Below are positions 52,581 through 62,470 of a stretch of DNA of 64,000 nucleotides, in pieces. The translations under genes were made by a program, and so were the position numbers. The notes under the pieces were generated by a model. That model saw only the letters and a program-made list of their open reading frames with translations, was not told the origin of the DNA and searched no databases. This DNA is from Rhynochetos jubatus. Its lineage: Eukaryota; Chordata; Aves; Eurypygiformes; Rhynochetidae. Numbering within the stretch: position 1 is the first letter of the stretch; every line of letters begins with the position of its first letter. The DNA lies in NCBI GenBank assembly GCA_027574665.1, contig CM050672.1, positions 6,556,001-6,620,000 on the forward strand. The letters are read 5' to 3'.

Positions 52581-55500
52581 CTGACATGAGTGTGCATTTC
52601 CGCTCAGCCTAGCTCAAAAGATCACACTGCAGCACAGAGAAGGGAGCACTTGCTGGAGCTGACCAGCCAAACCAGCTTCTCCTGTCAGGAGATGGGCGTG
52701 TGGCTTGATAAAGACAATAATTCAAACTGGTCTCACTCATTTGCTCCCTGTTGCCCTTTTCAGCCTGTATGACACGCTGCAATCGTACAAATTCACCTGC
52801 TGCTAGGCAAGGCCAGCGAGCAGCCAGGGGCACGCACAGGGTGCTGTCACCCCGGGAGCTGAGACAGCTCCATCCCTGCGCACCACCCGCCCCATCCCAT
52901 CCAAAAAGGCTGGGCAGCTCATCGCGTCCTCCCAAGTTTCTGCCACCTTGGATGCCGGGAAGCGCAAAGCCAGGTCTCTCTGAGTAAGTCCCAGCCCATC
53001 TCCAGGTTCAAAACCAAGACAACATCAAAAGCAGCAGCTGATCAAAGAGCCCTGCCAGGAGGTGCCCAGCAAGGCTCCCGCTGCACTGGCTCCGATGCGA
53101 GAGCCGGCTGGATGCGGCTGCCCCAGCATTGCGGTGGCTGAGCCACCTCCCACCACTCAAACCCACCCAAGGGTCCCACGCTGCTGTCCCCTCCTGGGCA
53201 AAAGCAACGTACCCCAAGGGACAGGGATTCCCACATGAGTGGCTGGGGGCTGCTGTGCAGGGATCAGCTGGGTTCCTGCCAGGCACGTGACACCGCCATG
53301 AGGGATCCTCTGACCAGGCAGAGCATGGCACAAGTGCTTAGAAACAACCAATCTTTCTCCCCCTTGTTGTTTTCTCATTCAAGGAGTCGCCACCAGCCCT
53401 GGCTAAGCCCACTCCAGGCAGGGGAGTCCAGCAAGCTTCAGGTCAGTGCTTTAAGGGCTGCCCGTTGCCTCTCCCAGCACCCACACAGCCCTCACCTCAC
53501 CCCTCAGGTCTGCCTGGGCTGGAAAGATGGCAGCAGAAGAAATTGGGAATGCAAGTACCACCCAGGTGAAGGAAGAGCCGGTTCCCATCTCCTGCCAGCC
53601 AGGGGACATTGAGGACAAAGCCCTCTGCCTGCTGACAGGCAGGAGACCAGCCAGCCACTCGCTGCGAGGAGGGAGCCTGCACAAAGGCAGGCGATGCCAG
53701 CCAGCTCAGCCGGGGCACAGCAGCCTTTTGATCTGGTCAGGCGCCTGGGCCCCACGCACGGCTCTGATCAGAGTTTGCCTGTAGTGCTGGCCCCCCGCAA
53801 GCATCCCCGTACAAGAACAGGAGAGCAGCAGTTGGTACCAACTCCCTCCTCTCTTTCACAGCTTCTGCAGCGCGTTCCTGCTCTCGGGTTTGACAGGAGC
53901 TCGCATTCTCCCGGTGCGTTTGCCTGACTTACACGCTAATATATTCAGCGGAACTGGATACATTTCAAACCAGCTATTACACCACAGCATGTTCCAACAC
54001 AAATATATGCGGTGTAGTGCAGCAACAATTCTTCCCAGAGCACTGCTCTGTAACACAGATTGCGGAAAAAGTGCATTTCCCTGCCCACCCCACCTCCCTC
54101 GCCGCGCGACGCCTGCCCGAGCGGACCGCAACACGCTGCCCTGGCAAGCTCGCGCCTAATTATTTAAAGGGAGTCAGCCTGATAAAAATGTAAGAGATGG
54201 GAAATCTCCGGACGTCCCAGTCACCCGTCCGGCACCGCACTGTACACCACACAAGTGGTTTCTGGCCCTTTCCCTCGTCCTTTGCCCGGCGGCGTGGACG
54301 GCAGGACTGCCTAGGGCCGATGCTCCAGCCTCCTCAGAGCCAGCCGGAGAAACCCGTTGGGCTGCGGACAAAGCGGGGCGAACACTCTTCCCATCACAGA
54401 TGAAATGCTGAGGAGGAAGTGGAATTCTTCCTCTTCCCTCCCTACCAAGCAAAACGTAACACAATCACACTAAGTTTGTGGGGCCAAGCGTAGTTTCTTG
54501 CCGTTTGCTTTCGCAAGAGCTGCTGGAGCGTGGGTGGCACCGTCACCTCATCCCGGCTGCCTGCAAGGAGTCGATGCCTTCTCCTGTAAGAGAGCGGAAA
54601 GCAGACCCGCCGGGGCAAAGCTGGCATTCCCTGCGGGCGCTGCCGCACAATTACAGCTCCCCGGATGGTCCCTTGCGAATGAATCCTTACGGTATCTAAA
54701 CGTGCCATTTAAAACCCAGAAAAACTACTGCGGCATACGCGGGGCTGCAGGAGGAGTCGGAGTGTTAGGACAAGGGAGAAGAAGCGAGCGCACGACCAGG
54801 CAGGAGAGGAAAGAAGGGATTCTTCATCATGGATGAACTGTGAACCGCAGGCTTAAGTTTAATTTAGCAAGCCATCAATCAAGCTGCTGGGCGTCAAAGC
54901 CAGGGGCTGGCTGGGACGGTTTCAGTAGAGGGCACTCAAGCCCCAGAAATCTGCATTTCCCAGCCCCGTATATTCACTCCCTGGTCTTTCAGAAGACGCC
55001 TGGAGCACATGAATCTCGGTAACGCGAGCACTGGGCCTTGTAACTCACATTGATGGTAGTTCTATTACACCTGATGCATATAAATCTAAACAAAATGCAT
55101 GTGCATGTAGCTAATTCAAATGAACCAGTTTAGATACCATTAAAAAAAATAAAGAGAAGCCTCTTTTTCTTCATTAGCCTGGAAAAATGCCACAGCCATA
55201 GAAACGCCTGTGTCGTTCTGCAAGGTTCATCCTTCTGCTGCTGCTCCAAAGCATGAATCTTCCTTGAAAAGGTCCTTTGTCAATCAGCATTTTTCCCTAG
55301 ATATTAATAATCTCAACATTTGTTCCATTTTTGCAAGCAGTTCATTTTCAAACTCAAAAATAAAAAGCCTTACCTTGACAGTCTTTAGAATATCCATAAA
55401 TCTACAGTTTTATTTGTAGGTGAGAGAACTGAGAATTTTGTGCATATTAAAAACCCATAAAAGGCAGACGAGTATCAGACCTATCTGCGCAACAAATGGA

Positions 55501-57599
55501 GCTCTAAATACCACATGTATTCACTGGGAAAGAGGCTGCGTGAAAGTCTAACATCCCCAAGCATCCTCACAACAAACTAGGAATAACCAAACGACTCCGG
55601 AACGGTACACTGTGTTCATAAGTTATAAATACAGCAGAGAGTTTGCACTAATTGATATACTCTGAAATGATGAATTACCACATTAAAGCTATTTTCACAG
55701 CAGTTGTGAACTGGGCACAGATATTTTTAGCAGCATCGTAACAAACTGCAGAAGGACACCAAAGCCCTTCTGTTACCCTTGTCCTTCAGCAAGGCAACAG
55801 CCACTGATTCTGAACATGGTCCCACGTGCCCGATGTGAGCTGCCCCCTCCCAAGGCAAGGCTGGCTGCCCAGGCACCGGCCCACCAGCCACAGGGTTCAG
55901 CCCAGCATCCCACTTACCTGCCCATCAGCGCTGAGACCAAGCCCTGGTCCCGGGAGGTGCTCTGGTAGCCTTGCAGACACATCCTCTCTTCTCCAGCCAT
56001 TCTGTCTTTGCCATAATTATGTGCCAACGGCCCAGCTCCACAGCAGCCGGTGCAGCGTGGCCCAACAGCACCCGCCCTTGCCCACGGTAATACACTGGGT
56101 CAAAGTCTTTGCAGGGAGAAAAATAATCCAAGGCAACCACGGTACAACATCTAAGAGTAGTTTCAAAATTATCCCTCTTTTCAGTCACAACACAGAGCAG
56201 CCCTGGGATCCACTTGGACACTGCCAGGAGAGAGGAGCACTGCCAAGCCACACACAGGGGACAGGACAGCATAGGAGCTCAGGCATGCAAAGGAAGGGAA
56301 ACACAGCCATGATCCCCTTGTTCTGCTCCACACACTTCAGGAAGGAAAGGCCATGCAACCCCCAAGCAAGTCCTGCAGCTACAGGGCACACCCCTAACAA
56401 ACAACTACTCCCACCCTACCTCTCTGACCTACACACCCCACAAGGGCTACTTATGACCTCCACACACCCATCAGGTGCTAATCAAACCAGGTGATAAGAA
56501 TTAAACTCTTTGTGCTGGTACTGCAGTAGGATCCAGAGGCTGAAGCAAAGGTCGGAGCCTCATCCATGTCAGGTGCCAGCATCCTGACACTAATCAGCTA
56601 ACAGAGTATGGCATCCTACCTACATTTTAATTTAAACAGCCCACAAAATCTGCACCTCTTGTCCCAAGCTGCTGAAGAATCAAGCCCTCTTCTCTACATG
56701 CTGGAGTCTGCAGAGAGTAAAGAACAGCCAAAAGAACAAACCCTTTCCCTCCCAGCTGCTTTGTGGGGATTTTTGTCTCCAGCTGCAAAGATTCACCAGG
56801 TTGCGCCATTTAATTTTTTAACAGGTTCACAGAAACAGATGTCCTTCATTTAAGCAATAAGTAAAGAAAATTTCTTCCATGCCCTTTTGCTAAATCTTAT
56901 CCTTTTTGGTATCATGAGAAATAAAAATACGCTTAATGTGAGACACTCTTTCCTGTATCTGTCTTTGACACCAGACTGAAGATTTTCTGCTGGAAGCCAG
57001 GGCCTCAACAACAGACCTTCTCTGAGCCCGAACTTCCACAGCCCGCTTTGAAGGTGCCAGGGAGTGCCTGTGCCTTTCGGGTTTGACCCTCAGGAAGGAC
57101 TAAGACGAGGTCTCCTCCCCCATGATGTAATGCTGAGAGCCCACTCATGCTGGGGGGCACCTCCCTGTTGCCCCAAATGAAGCACGAGCTACCCGTGGCA
57201 CCGGGTGCCCGGGGAGGCTTTCGGATACACCAGCTCCTCCAGGAGGGGCTGGGCCTGCCATGGGCGTGCACATCCCTCAGAAACTCTTGCAGCTTTTCCT
57301 TACGAATCCGTGATGATGACAGCCATCAGATACCCTGGCCAATCCCCCACTGCTGCCGTACAGAGACAGCCAGAGCTCAGACACCACCGCGATGGGCACG
57401 CAGGGGATCCCCCCGTGGGTCTGCCTGGCCGCAGCGGTCAGCACGCTCGCTGCCATCGGATGCAACCCCCAGAAACTTCCCGTTGAGGTTGATGACTTGC
57501 GTACGCGCGCAGGCCAGCGACCCGCTTTTCCCACGGCGCAGAGCGCGCCCGGCTTGCTGCCGGGGAAAGCGACGGACAAGGAAAATTAGAAGGATGAAT
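52581..57599. other. Intergenic, GC-rich then AT-rich, then GC-rich towards the island
   Basis: 52750-54370 is GC-rich, with an 85-codon frame at 53527-53784 that starts in a plausible-looking way but has no recognisable homology. 55020-55760 is AT-rich and single-copy. 55800-56480 is C-rich. 56580-56960 is AT-moderate and 57000-57590 is GC-rich with CpG near 57500-57580. A CTCF-like site lies at 54922-54935. Confidence 0.4.
54922..54935 (+). promoter_or_regulatory. CTCF-like motif
   Basis: TCAGTAGAGGGCAC matches the CTCF core consensus CCASYAGRKGGCRS (from memory) at 13 of 14 positions. It lies 3.8 kb upstream of the GRIK3 ATG. A motif match alone does not show binding. Confidence 0.35.
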
Positions 57600-57775
57600 A
57601 CGGAGTAATAGTATGTTTGCAAGAAAATTAAAGATTCGCTCTTCCGACGTTCCAGGCAATGTAGTTAGCGACAGCTGGCAAATGGGAGCGATTGGAAATG
57701 ATGGAATAGATCAAATTATTTAAATGAGAAAAACTACACTCGCCCCAGCCTAGCCCAGCGCGTTGACAAAGCAGC
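57600..57775. promoter_or_regulatory. Promoter-proximal AT-rich block upstream of GRIK3 island
   Basis: About 175 bases of AT-rich, non-repetitive sequence abut the CpG island and contain CAGCTGGCAAATGGG (E-box CAGCTG) followed by GATTGGAAATGATGG and TCAAATTATTTAAATGAG. The sharp contrast with the island and lack of repeats make it a candidate proximal enhancer. Inference from composition. Confidence 0.3.
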
Positions 57776-57784
57776 CTACTTACC
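57776..57784 (-). other. Strong minus-strand 5' splice donor at the CpG-island edge
   Basis: Read on the minus strand the sequence is GCG followed by GTAAGTAGGC, with the putative exon ending at 57784. Six intronic bases match the vertebrate donor consensus exactly. It faces away from GRIK3 at the upstream edge of the island, where the first exon of a divergent promoter transcript would end. No acceptor was assigned. Candidate only. Confidence 0.4.
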
Positions 57785-57880
57785 GCTGCGTGTGCAGCCC
57801 TTTGTCTCTGTCACCGAGGTCATTAAACTCCCGGCTGCGGAGCCCGGGCCGGGCGCCCGCTCGCGGGTACCGACTCCAGT

Positions 57881-57930
57881 GGCCCCGGTCCCCCCCCCCG
57901 GTCCCCCCGGTACCCGCCCGCCGTCCCGGG
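57881..57930 (-). other. C-rich tract, possible G-quadruplex on minus strand
   Basis: Runs of C (CCCC, then about nine C, six C, CCC, CCC) separated by short spacers give at least four G-tracts on the minus strand within 50 bases. The tract lies inside the CpG island between the minus-strand donor and the GRIK3 start. Folding is inferred from pattern only. Confidence 0.45.
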
Positions 57931-58299
57931 AACGGCCCCGGCCCGAGCGATGCTGTCCCGCCTCGCCCGGCGGCGGGGCTGTCGGGGACACTGGGGACAT
58001 AAGGGACCCTGGGACCCCCGGGGACATACGGGACCGAGGGACCCCCGGGAGCTCGGAGGACAGCGGGCACCCCGGGATGTGCGGCACAGGGGGCCGTCGG
58101 GGGCAGAGGGACGCCGGGTGTCCCCCCCCGGCGCCGCCGGGTTCCGCGCTGCCTCCCTCCCCGCCCCGTGACGCCCGCCGAGGGTCCCCGGCCGCCTCCA
58201 GCCCCGCGCCCGCCGACGGCGCTGCCCGCCCGGCGGGACCCGCCGAGCCGGCCCTTCCCTCGCCCCGGGGGAGCGGGCGGGCGGGCGGCAGCGTGGCGG

Positions 58300-58382
58300 T
58301 GCCGGTGTGCGTGTCGGGGTGCGTGTCGGGGTGTGTGTGTGTCGGGGGGGGGGGGGGGATGTGCGTGTGCGTGTGCTCGTGC
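58300..58382 (+). repeat. GT/CG-rich simple repeat with 15-G run in promoter
   Basis: Repeated GTGTCGGG units merge into a TG run, then 15 consecutive G (58344-58358), then further GTGCGTGTGC units. It lies in the presumed core promoter or 5' UTR of GRIK3. Such tracts are length-polymorphic and error-prone in sequencing, so the exact run length is uncertain. Confidence 0.85.
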
Positions 58383-58484
58383 TCGCTCCACTCCGGGGCT
58401 TCGCGCGAGCCGCGCGCATCAGTGGTAGGAGGGGACAGAGCCGCTCCTGCGGGCGCACCGGCACCCCGGCTCCGCAGGTGCTGC

Positions 58485-58566
58485 CCGACCGGCACCGGCA
58501 CCGCACGGCCCGGCACCGGCACGACACGGCTCGGCTCGGAGCGGCTTGGCTCGGCTCGGCTCGGAG
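58485..58566 (+). repeat. GCACCG and GGCTC short tandem repeats in presumed 5' leader
   Basis: A GCACCG/CACGG imperfect repeat at about 58485-58526 is followed by a pentanucleotide GGCTC array (58527-58566) with interspersed GGAGC units. Both are CpG-rich and lie shortly upstream of the uORFs, so they may be transcribed as structured leader. Confidence 0.7.
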
Positions 58567-58603
58567 GGACTGCCGCGGGACGGGCCGGCGCGGCCGCACT
58601 AAG

Positions 58604-58699
58604 ATGTGCCATGAGCGGTCCGGCCTCGGCGCCGACCGGCCGCTCCGACTGAGCCCCGGGCAGAAGCCGCCCGCTCCCCCGCTGCCCCTGGGGCCGTAG
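58604..58699 (+). other. Upstream ORF 1 in presumed GRIK3 5' leader (31 codons)
   Basis: An ATG at 58604 opens a 31-residue frame that ends at a TAG at 58697-58699, 29 bases before the GRIK3 ATG and out of frame with it. The codons are GC-rich and end in a proline-rich tail; no domain is visible. If the transcript starts upstream of it, this uORF would reduce initiation at the main ATG. The ORF is seen directly; its inclusion in the mRNA is inferred. Confidence 0.45.
58611..58652 (+). other. Upstream ORF 2 in presumed GRIK3 5' leader (13 codons)
   Basis: A second ATG only seven bases after the first opens a 13-residue frame (MSGPASAPTGRSD) that stops at TGA 58650-58652. It overlaps uORF 1 in another frame and is also out of frame with the receptor ORF. 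Its context has C at -3 and A at +4, weaker than the main start. Role as a translational brake is inference. Confidence 0.4.
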
Positions 58700-58728
58700 G
58701 GCCGCGCCGGCCCGCGCCCTCCCCAACG

Positions 58729-58843
58729 ATGCCCCATCTCTGGCCGGCTCTCCGCGGCGTGCTCTGGGAATACTGGGCAGCGCTCCTGGTCGGCGGCTTC
58801 TGGGGCCAGTGCTCGCACGGGATGCCGCATGTCATCCGGATAG
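58729..58843 (+). CDS. GRIK3: GRIK3 (kainate receptor GluK3) first coding exon, partial
   Basis: GRIK3 encodes a subunit of the tetrameric kainate-type ionotropic glutamate receptor, a glutamate-gated cation channel in neuronal membranes. This exon encodes 38 complete codons plus one base. Residues 1-31 form a signal peptide: a short N-region, then the hydrophobic core VLWEYWAALLVGGFW (residues 11-25), with cleavage expected before MPHVIRI. The WEYWA core and the GMPHVIRIG junction match the mammalian GRIK3 N-terminus as I remember it, with the same 31-residue signal length; GRIK1 and GRIK2 differ at this junction. The exon ends in the first base of a Gly codon, followed directly by the donor GTAAGG at 58844. 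The start is the first in-frame ATG after in-frame stops near 58600-58614, and it has an A at -3. The amino-terminal domain, ligand-binding domain and channel lie in later exons beyond the window. Family assignment is strong; exon limits are read from the splice consensus. Confidence 0.93.
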
Positions 58844-58955
58844 GTAAGGCCGCCCGGCCCCGCGGGGACGGGCCGGCAGCGGCGGGGCCAAGTTCGGGGC
58901 GCGGGGACGGGCGGGGGGATGCGCTGCCCGGTACCGCGAAGGACGCTGCCCGCGG

Positions 58956-59024
58956 GCGCGGAGCGGGGACCGTGTCCCGGCGCGGAGCGGGAGCCGTGTC
59001 CCGGCACGGAGCGGGGACGTGCCG
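58956..59024 (+). repeat. 24-bp tandem repeat, about three copies, start of intron 1
   Basis: Units of 24 bases with the core GGAGCGGGGACCGTGTCCCG run at 58956-58979, 58980-59003 and partly from 59004. Each unit contains the self-complementary pair GGGAC/GTCCC. The period equals that of the array starting 85 bases further on and both share GGAGCGGGG, so they may have a common origin. Confidence 0.75.
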
Positions 59025-59108
59025 CCACCAAGGGGGGAGGGCGCCCGGTGCGGGCAGCCGCCCCGGGGACGGTGCAACGGGGGTGCTGGGTACCGTGCAG
59101 AGAGGAGA

Positions 59109-59330
59109 GTGAGCCCCCGGAGAGGGGGGGATGCTGAGCCCCCGGAGCGGGGAGAGGCTGTATCCCCGGAGTGGGGGGATGCTGAGCCCCCAGAGCAGCT
59201 GTATCCCCGGAGCGAGGGGATGCTGAGCCCCTGGAGAAGGGGGATGCTCTGTCCCTGGAGCAGGGGGGATATTAAGTCCCTGGAGCTGGGGAATTCTCTG
59301 CCCCCGGAGAGGGGGGATGCTGAGCCCGCT
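59109..59330 (+). repeat. 24-bp hairpin-prone minisatellite in GRIK3 intron 1
   Basis: Degenerate units resembling GAGCCCCYGGAGARGGGGGATGCT repeat roughly nine times. Clear 24-25 base copies run from about 59223 to 59326; some upstream copies are expanded with a CTGTATCCCCGGAG insert. An isolated related copy lies at about 59356-59375. Each unit can pair its CCCC with its GGGG. Because 24 is divisible by three, the array yields long periodic open frames on the minus strand that are not genes. Confidence 0.8.
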
Positions 59331-60934
59331 ACGAGGAGGAGATTCCTTCTCCATTCCCCTGGAGAAGGGGATGCTCGGTGTGAGGACGGCTGCTGTGCCA
59401 CTGTGAGGAGGGGTGTTGATCCTGCTGCAGGAGGGGTGCTGAGCAGAGGTGGGTGCTGTGACCCAGGGACAGAGGGGCCCAGCATAAGAGCCAGGCAGCC
59501 CGAGGGGGGGCCGCGGCACCGAGCCCCGCTGCCCGGAGGATGCCAGCGGGCTGGTTACACCACCGCCGCTGCTGAGGGCCAGGCGTGTTTCATTAGATTG
59601 CTGAGGTTCTGGAGAAAATTAATTTTTAATAATGTTACATAAAGTAATTGCACAGATAACAGCTTGGGAAAGAGCCTACAATCTTTCTTTTTCTAATTAA
59701 ACGAGATACTTGTTTTAAGCGTGTCATGTAAAGAACGGCGCCGATTTCCTGTTACATCCCATGTACTTTGCCATCTGTACACATTCCCAGGGATTTGCTG
59801 TCTGCCCAGTAAAAATTATAAGGACAGATTTACCTGCCTTTTCAGGGACCCAACTGTAACCCAGAGAAACCAGTGGAAAACCAAATAGATTTGTGACTAT
59901 TTTAAAGTGGAAAAATTGGGTCTTATTTATCCCAGTGCAACTGCGCAGCAGCACTGTGGAAGCCAGTGAGAGAAAAATGCCAGTCCTGAGGGACAGCCGC
60001 TTTCTGGAGTGAAACACTGTCACCTCTAGAACGGTTTCGAGCTACTGCATGGCCCAGATCGTCTCACGGACAAGGGCTGGATTCCTGCAGGGTGAACATC
60101 TGCTCTCCCCTGGACCTCTGTGCACAGGGCTCTCCAGGCCGTGGTCCTGCGCACGGTGTAGTGCCAGAAACGCTGGTGGAAAAGGTTAATGGCCCTGCCT
60201 CTGGGGCCTGGCGGCTGCCGAACTTCCCCGAGAGCCAAGCTGCTTGGTATGCTCAGCCGCAGCCCGGAACAGCTGGGAATGTTTTGTGCGATGGAAACCC
60301 ACTCCCAGGAAAGCTCCCGATGCCACTCTCGCCTTCCCACAGCGTGAGCAGGGAGGAGGTGTCCTGCTGTGCGCAGCAGAGTCCCCCCAGTCTCCCCCCA
60401 GCTTGTCCCCACCGACAGCACCGCAGTGCTGCTGCGGCGTTTTCCTTCCCAACGGGTCCCAGGGTGCAGCTTCCCATCGGGACCGTAAGCCATGTGCGGG
60501 CTGGGGGGGGGGGTGTCCTGTCATAGCTGGGGTGCTGGGCTTGCAGCTCGCCCTGCTCTGGGCTTGGCAGCAGCGGGCCTGATCCTCAGCAGCCAGCCTC
60601 GGCATGCTGCCAGGCTGCCGCGGCGGGCACGGGGCTGGTGCTGCTGCACAGGCAGATGCTCGCGGGGGAACGGGCTGGTCGCTGGCGCGGGGGCTGCTGA
60701 GACCCCCAGGAATGCCAGCGTGGCCCCCGGGAGGTGTGCGGGCCCAACAGCACCCCTGAGGCTCCGTGGAGACGTTCAGCCTCAAGTCCGGGTGCCTCAG
60801 TTGTCCTGAAATGGATTTTTGAGACAGGGCTCAAAGAGAGGAGCTTTCAGCGTGGAAACAGCCGTCAGCCCATCACCGGGATCACCAGGGCCTGTGGTAG
60901 TTCTGCTCCCCGGTAGTTCTGCTCCCTCCACCCG

Positions 60935-61195
60935 CAGCAAGGGGGCAGGCAGGGAGGGAGGGAGGCAGGGGGGCAAGAGGGGAAGGAGAGAGGCAGGGAG
61001 GGAGGCAGGCAGGGAGAGAGGCAGGCAGGGAGGCAGGCAGGGAAGGGAGGCAGGCAGGCAGGGAGGGAGGCAGGCAGGCAGGGAGGCAGGCAGGGAAGGG
61101 GGGCAGGCAGGGAAGGGAGGCAGGCAGGGAGAGAGGCAGGCAGGGAAGGGAGGCAGGCAGGGAGAGAGGCAGGCAGGGAGGGAGGCAGGCAGGGC
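60935..61195 (+). repeat. Purine-rich GGCAGG/GGGAGG array
   Basis: About 260 bases built almost only from G and A with regular C, as irregular mixtures of GGCAGG, GGGAGG and GGAAGG units. It lies in GRIK3 intron 1. The strand asymmetry suggests quadruplex or triplex potential. The Arg/Gly/Gln-rich plus-strand frame and the Pro/Leu/Ser-rich minus-strand frames across it are by-products of the repeat. Confidence 0.9.
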
Positions 61196-61429
61196 TGCCC
61201 GCCACGGGAGCGGTGCTGAGCACGGGCTCTGCCAGAGCCAGTGGCCTGCAGGGAGGGAGGAACCCCCGGCCAGGCAGCACCTCGTTCAGCCTTCACCTTC
61301 ATCAGTAAAATAAGAAACTACAGATCAGGAAAAGGCTGCAGGGAGCTCTCCGGCTACCTTCACTCTCACCCAAAACTGGCATCATTTTGACCGCTTTCAG
61401 CCCACTGGAAAATTGCAGCTTCTCCCCCT

Positions 61430-62470
61430 CACACATTAATTTGTGCAAAGCTGCCCTGGCTTTCAAGCAATTCTTTTAATTATTAGGTTATGCCAAAAAG
61501 TGTTGGACACTGAGGTAAGTCTTGTTTTAGAGCTGAAAGTCAAACCAGAGAGAAAACAGGTAACTTTTCAAAGCCCTTGTTTCCCTGCGAAGATGGCTAT
61601 TAAAATAAATGGAGAGATAGCTAAGAAAGGGAAGGAAAAGCCAAAAGCGCTCTTTCTGTCACGAATAAAATATAAATATTTAATCTACACATCTGAACAT
61701 AATCTATACGCATACGTGTACAGGGAAAAGCTGTGCCTCATCGCTGGAATTCTTTTATTAAGTAGGAGTTTGTGTCTGAAGCTTATTCAACAGCCATTCA
61801 ATTATTAGGCAATCTGTTAAATATCTGATAATGCTCTATCAGAAAATACCATCCAGACCTGCTGAAGGCTCTTGGTGCTCGATTCCACTCCGAGTTGTCC
61901 TGGTATATAGATAACTGTAAGAGTGTGAGTAGAGTTACTCCATGTTTACACCGCTGGGGCTGAGAGGGATGCTGCCAGCCCTGACTGCGGATGAGATCAG
62001 TGCGATTATACCTGTTATTAAGTGCTGCACTGAGCGGCTCAGTATTTGCAGTATCATGCCCCTCATATAGGAAAAGCAGCGAGTGCAAGGTGATTAAGCT
62101 ACCGTAGATAGCCTATTTATCTAACCTTTCTCTTAGATTAAAATCAGGAGTCGCACCCCTTCAAAGTGACGGGCGAGAGCTTGATGCCGTTTTGTAGAGC
62201 CTGAGGGTACCGGCCCTAAGAAGGCAGCGTGGGTGACTGGGAACGGTGTCACACGTGGAGGCTGAGGGACCGGCGTTGCGTGGCAGACCGCTTCCAGTTG
62301 CCGTGCATTGCTGAAGCATCATCAGAAATTACTCAGAGTGATTATTTTGATGGATGATGTGTTAGCAAGATATACGTGCGGATCAGATGGATGCCAACGG
62401 CTCGAGATTAATAAGTAATTGTAAAAAATAGACCACAGGAGCCGTCAATCCAATTTTAGCACTTGCATTT
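61430..62470. other. AT-rich block in GRIK3 intron 1, candidate regulatory element(s)
   Basis: About 1 kb of non-repetitive, mostly AT-rich sequence. 61840-62130 and 62300-62470 look most like conserved elements: the latter carries GAAATTACTCAGAGTGATTA and GATTAATAAGTAATTG. Open frames across it are short. No exon features. Confidence 0.3.

Larger units (their letters stand above)
57800..59100 (+). promoter_or_regulatory. GRIK3: CpG island containing the presumed GRIK3 promoter and 5' UTR
   Basis: CpG density rises abruptly near 57.8 kb and falls near 59.1 kb, while flanking sequence is CpG-poor. The island encloses the first coding exon. I see no TATA box at a convincing position; GC-box-like GGGCGGGCGGGCGG lies at about 58271-58284, so a dispersed CpG-island promoter is likely. 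The transcription start cannot be fixed from sequence; it probably lies between about 58.2 and 58.6 kb. Limits are approximate. Confidence 0.8.

Noticed and set aside
53527-53784. 85-codon frame beginning MAAEEIGNASTTQVKEEP
   Set aside because: The first 40 residues look protein-like, but the rest turns into low-complexity sequence. There is no upstream promoter or donor support and I recognise no family.
57792-58652. Plus-strand 286-codon frame upstream of GRIK3
   Set aside because: GC-rich low-complexity translation (Pro/Gly/Arg/Ala) across promoter simple repeats; it ends before the GRIK3 ATG and is in another frame.
57776-59519. Minus-strand open frames of 203-402 codons across the GRIK3 CpG island and intron start
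   Set aside because: They are rich in Pro, Arg, Gly, Ala and Ser as expected from stop-poor CpG-rich DNA, overlap each other in several frames, and follow the 24-bp tandem arrays. No domain is visible.
60819-61313. 164-codon Arg/Gly/Gln-rich frame and matching Pro/Leu/Ser-rich minus frames
   Set aside because: Pure by-product of the GGCAGG/GGGAGG array.
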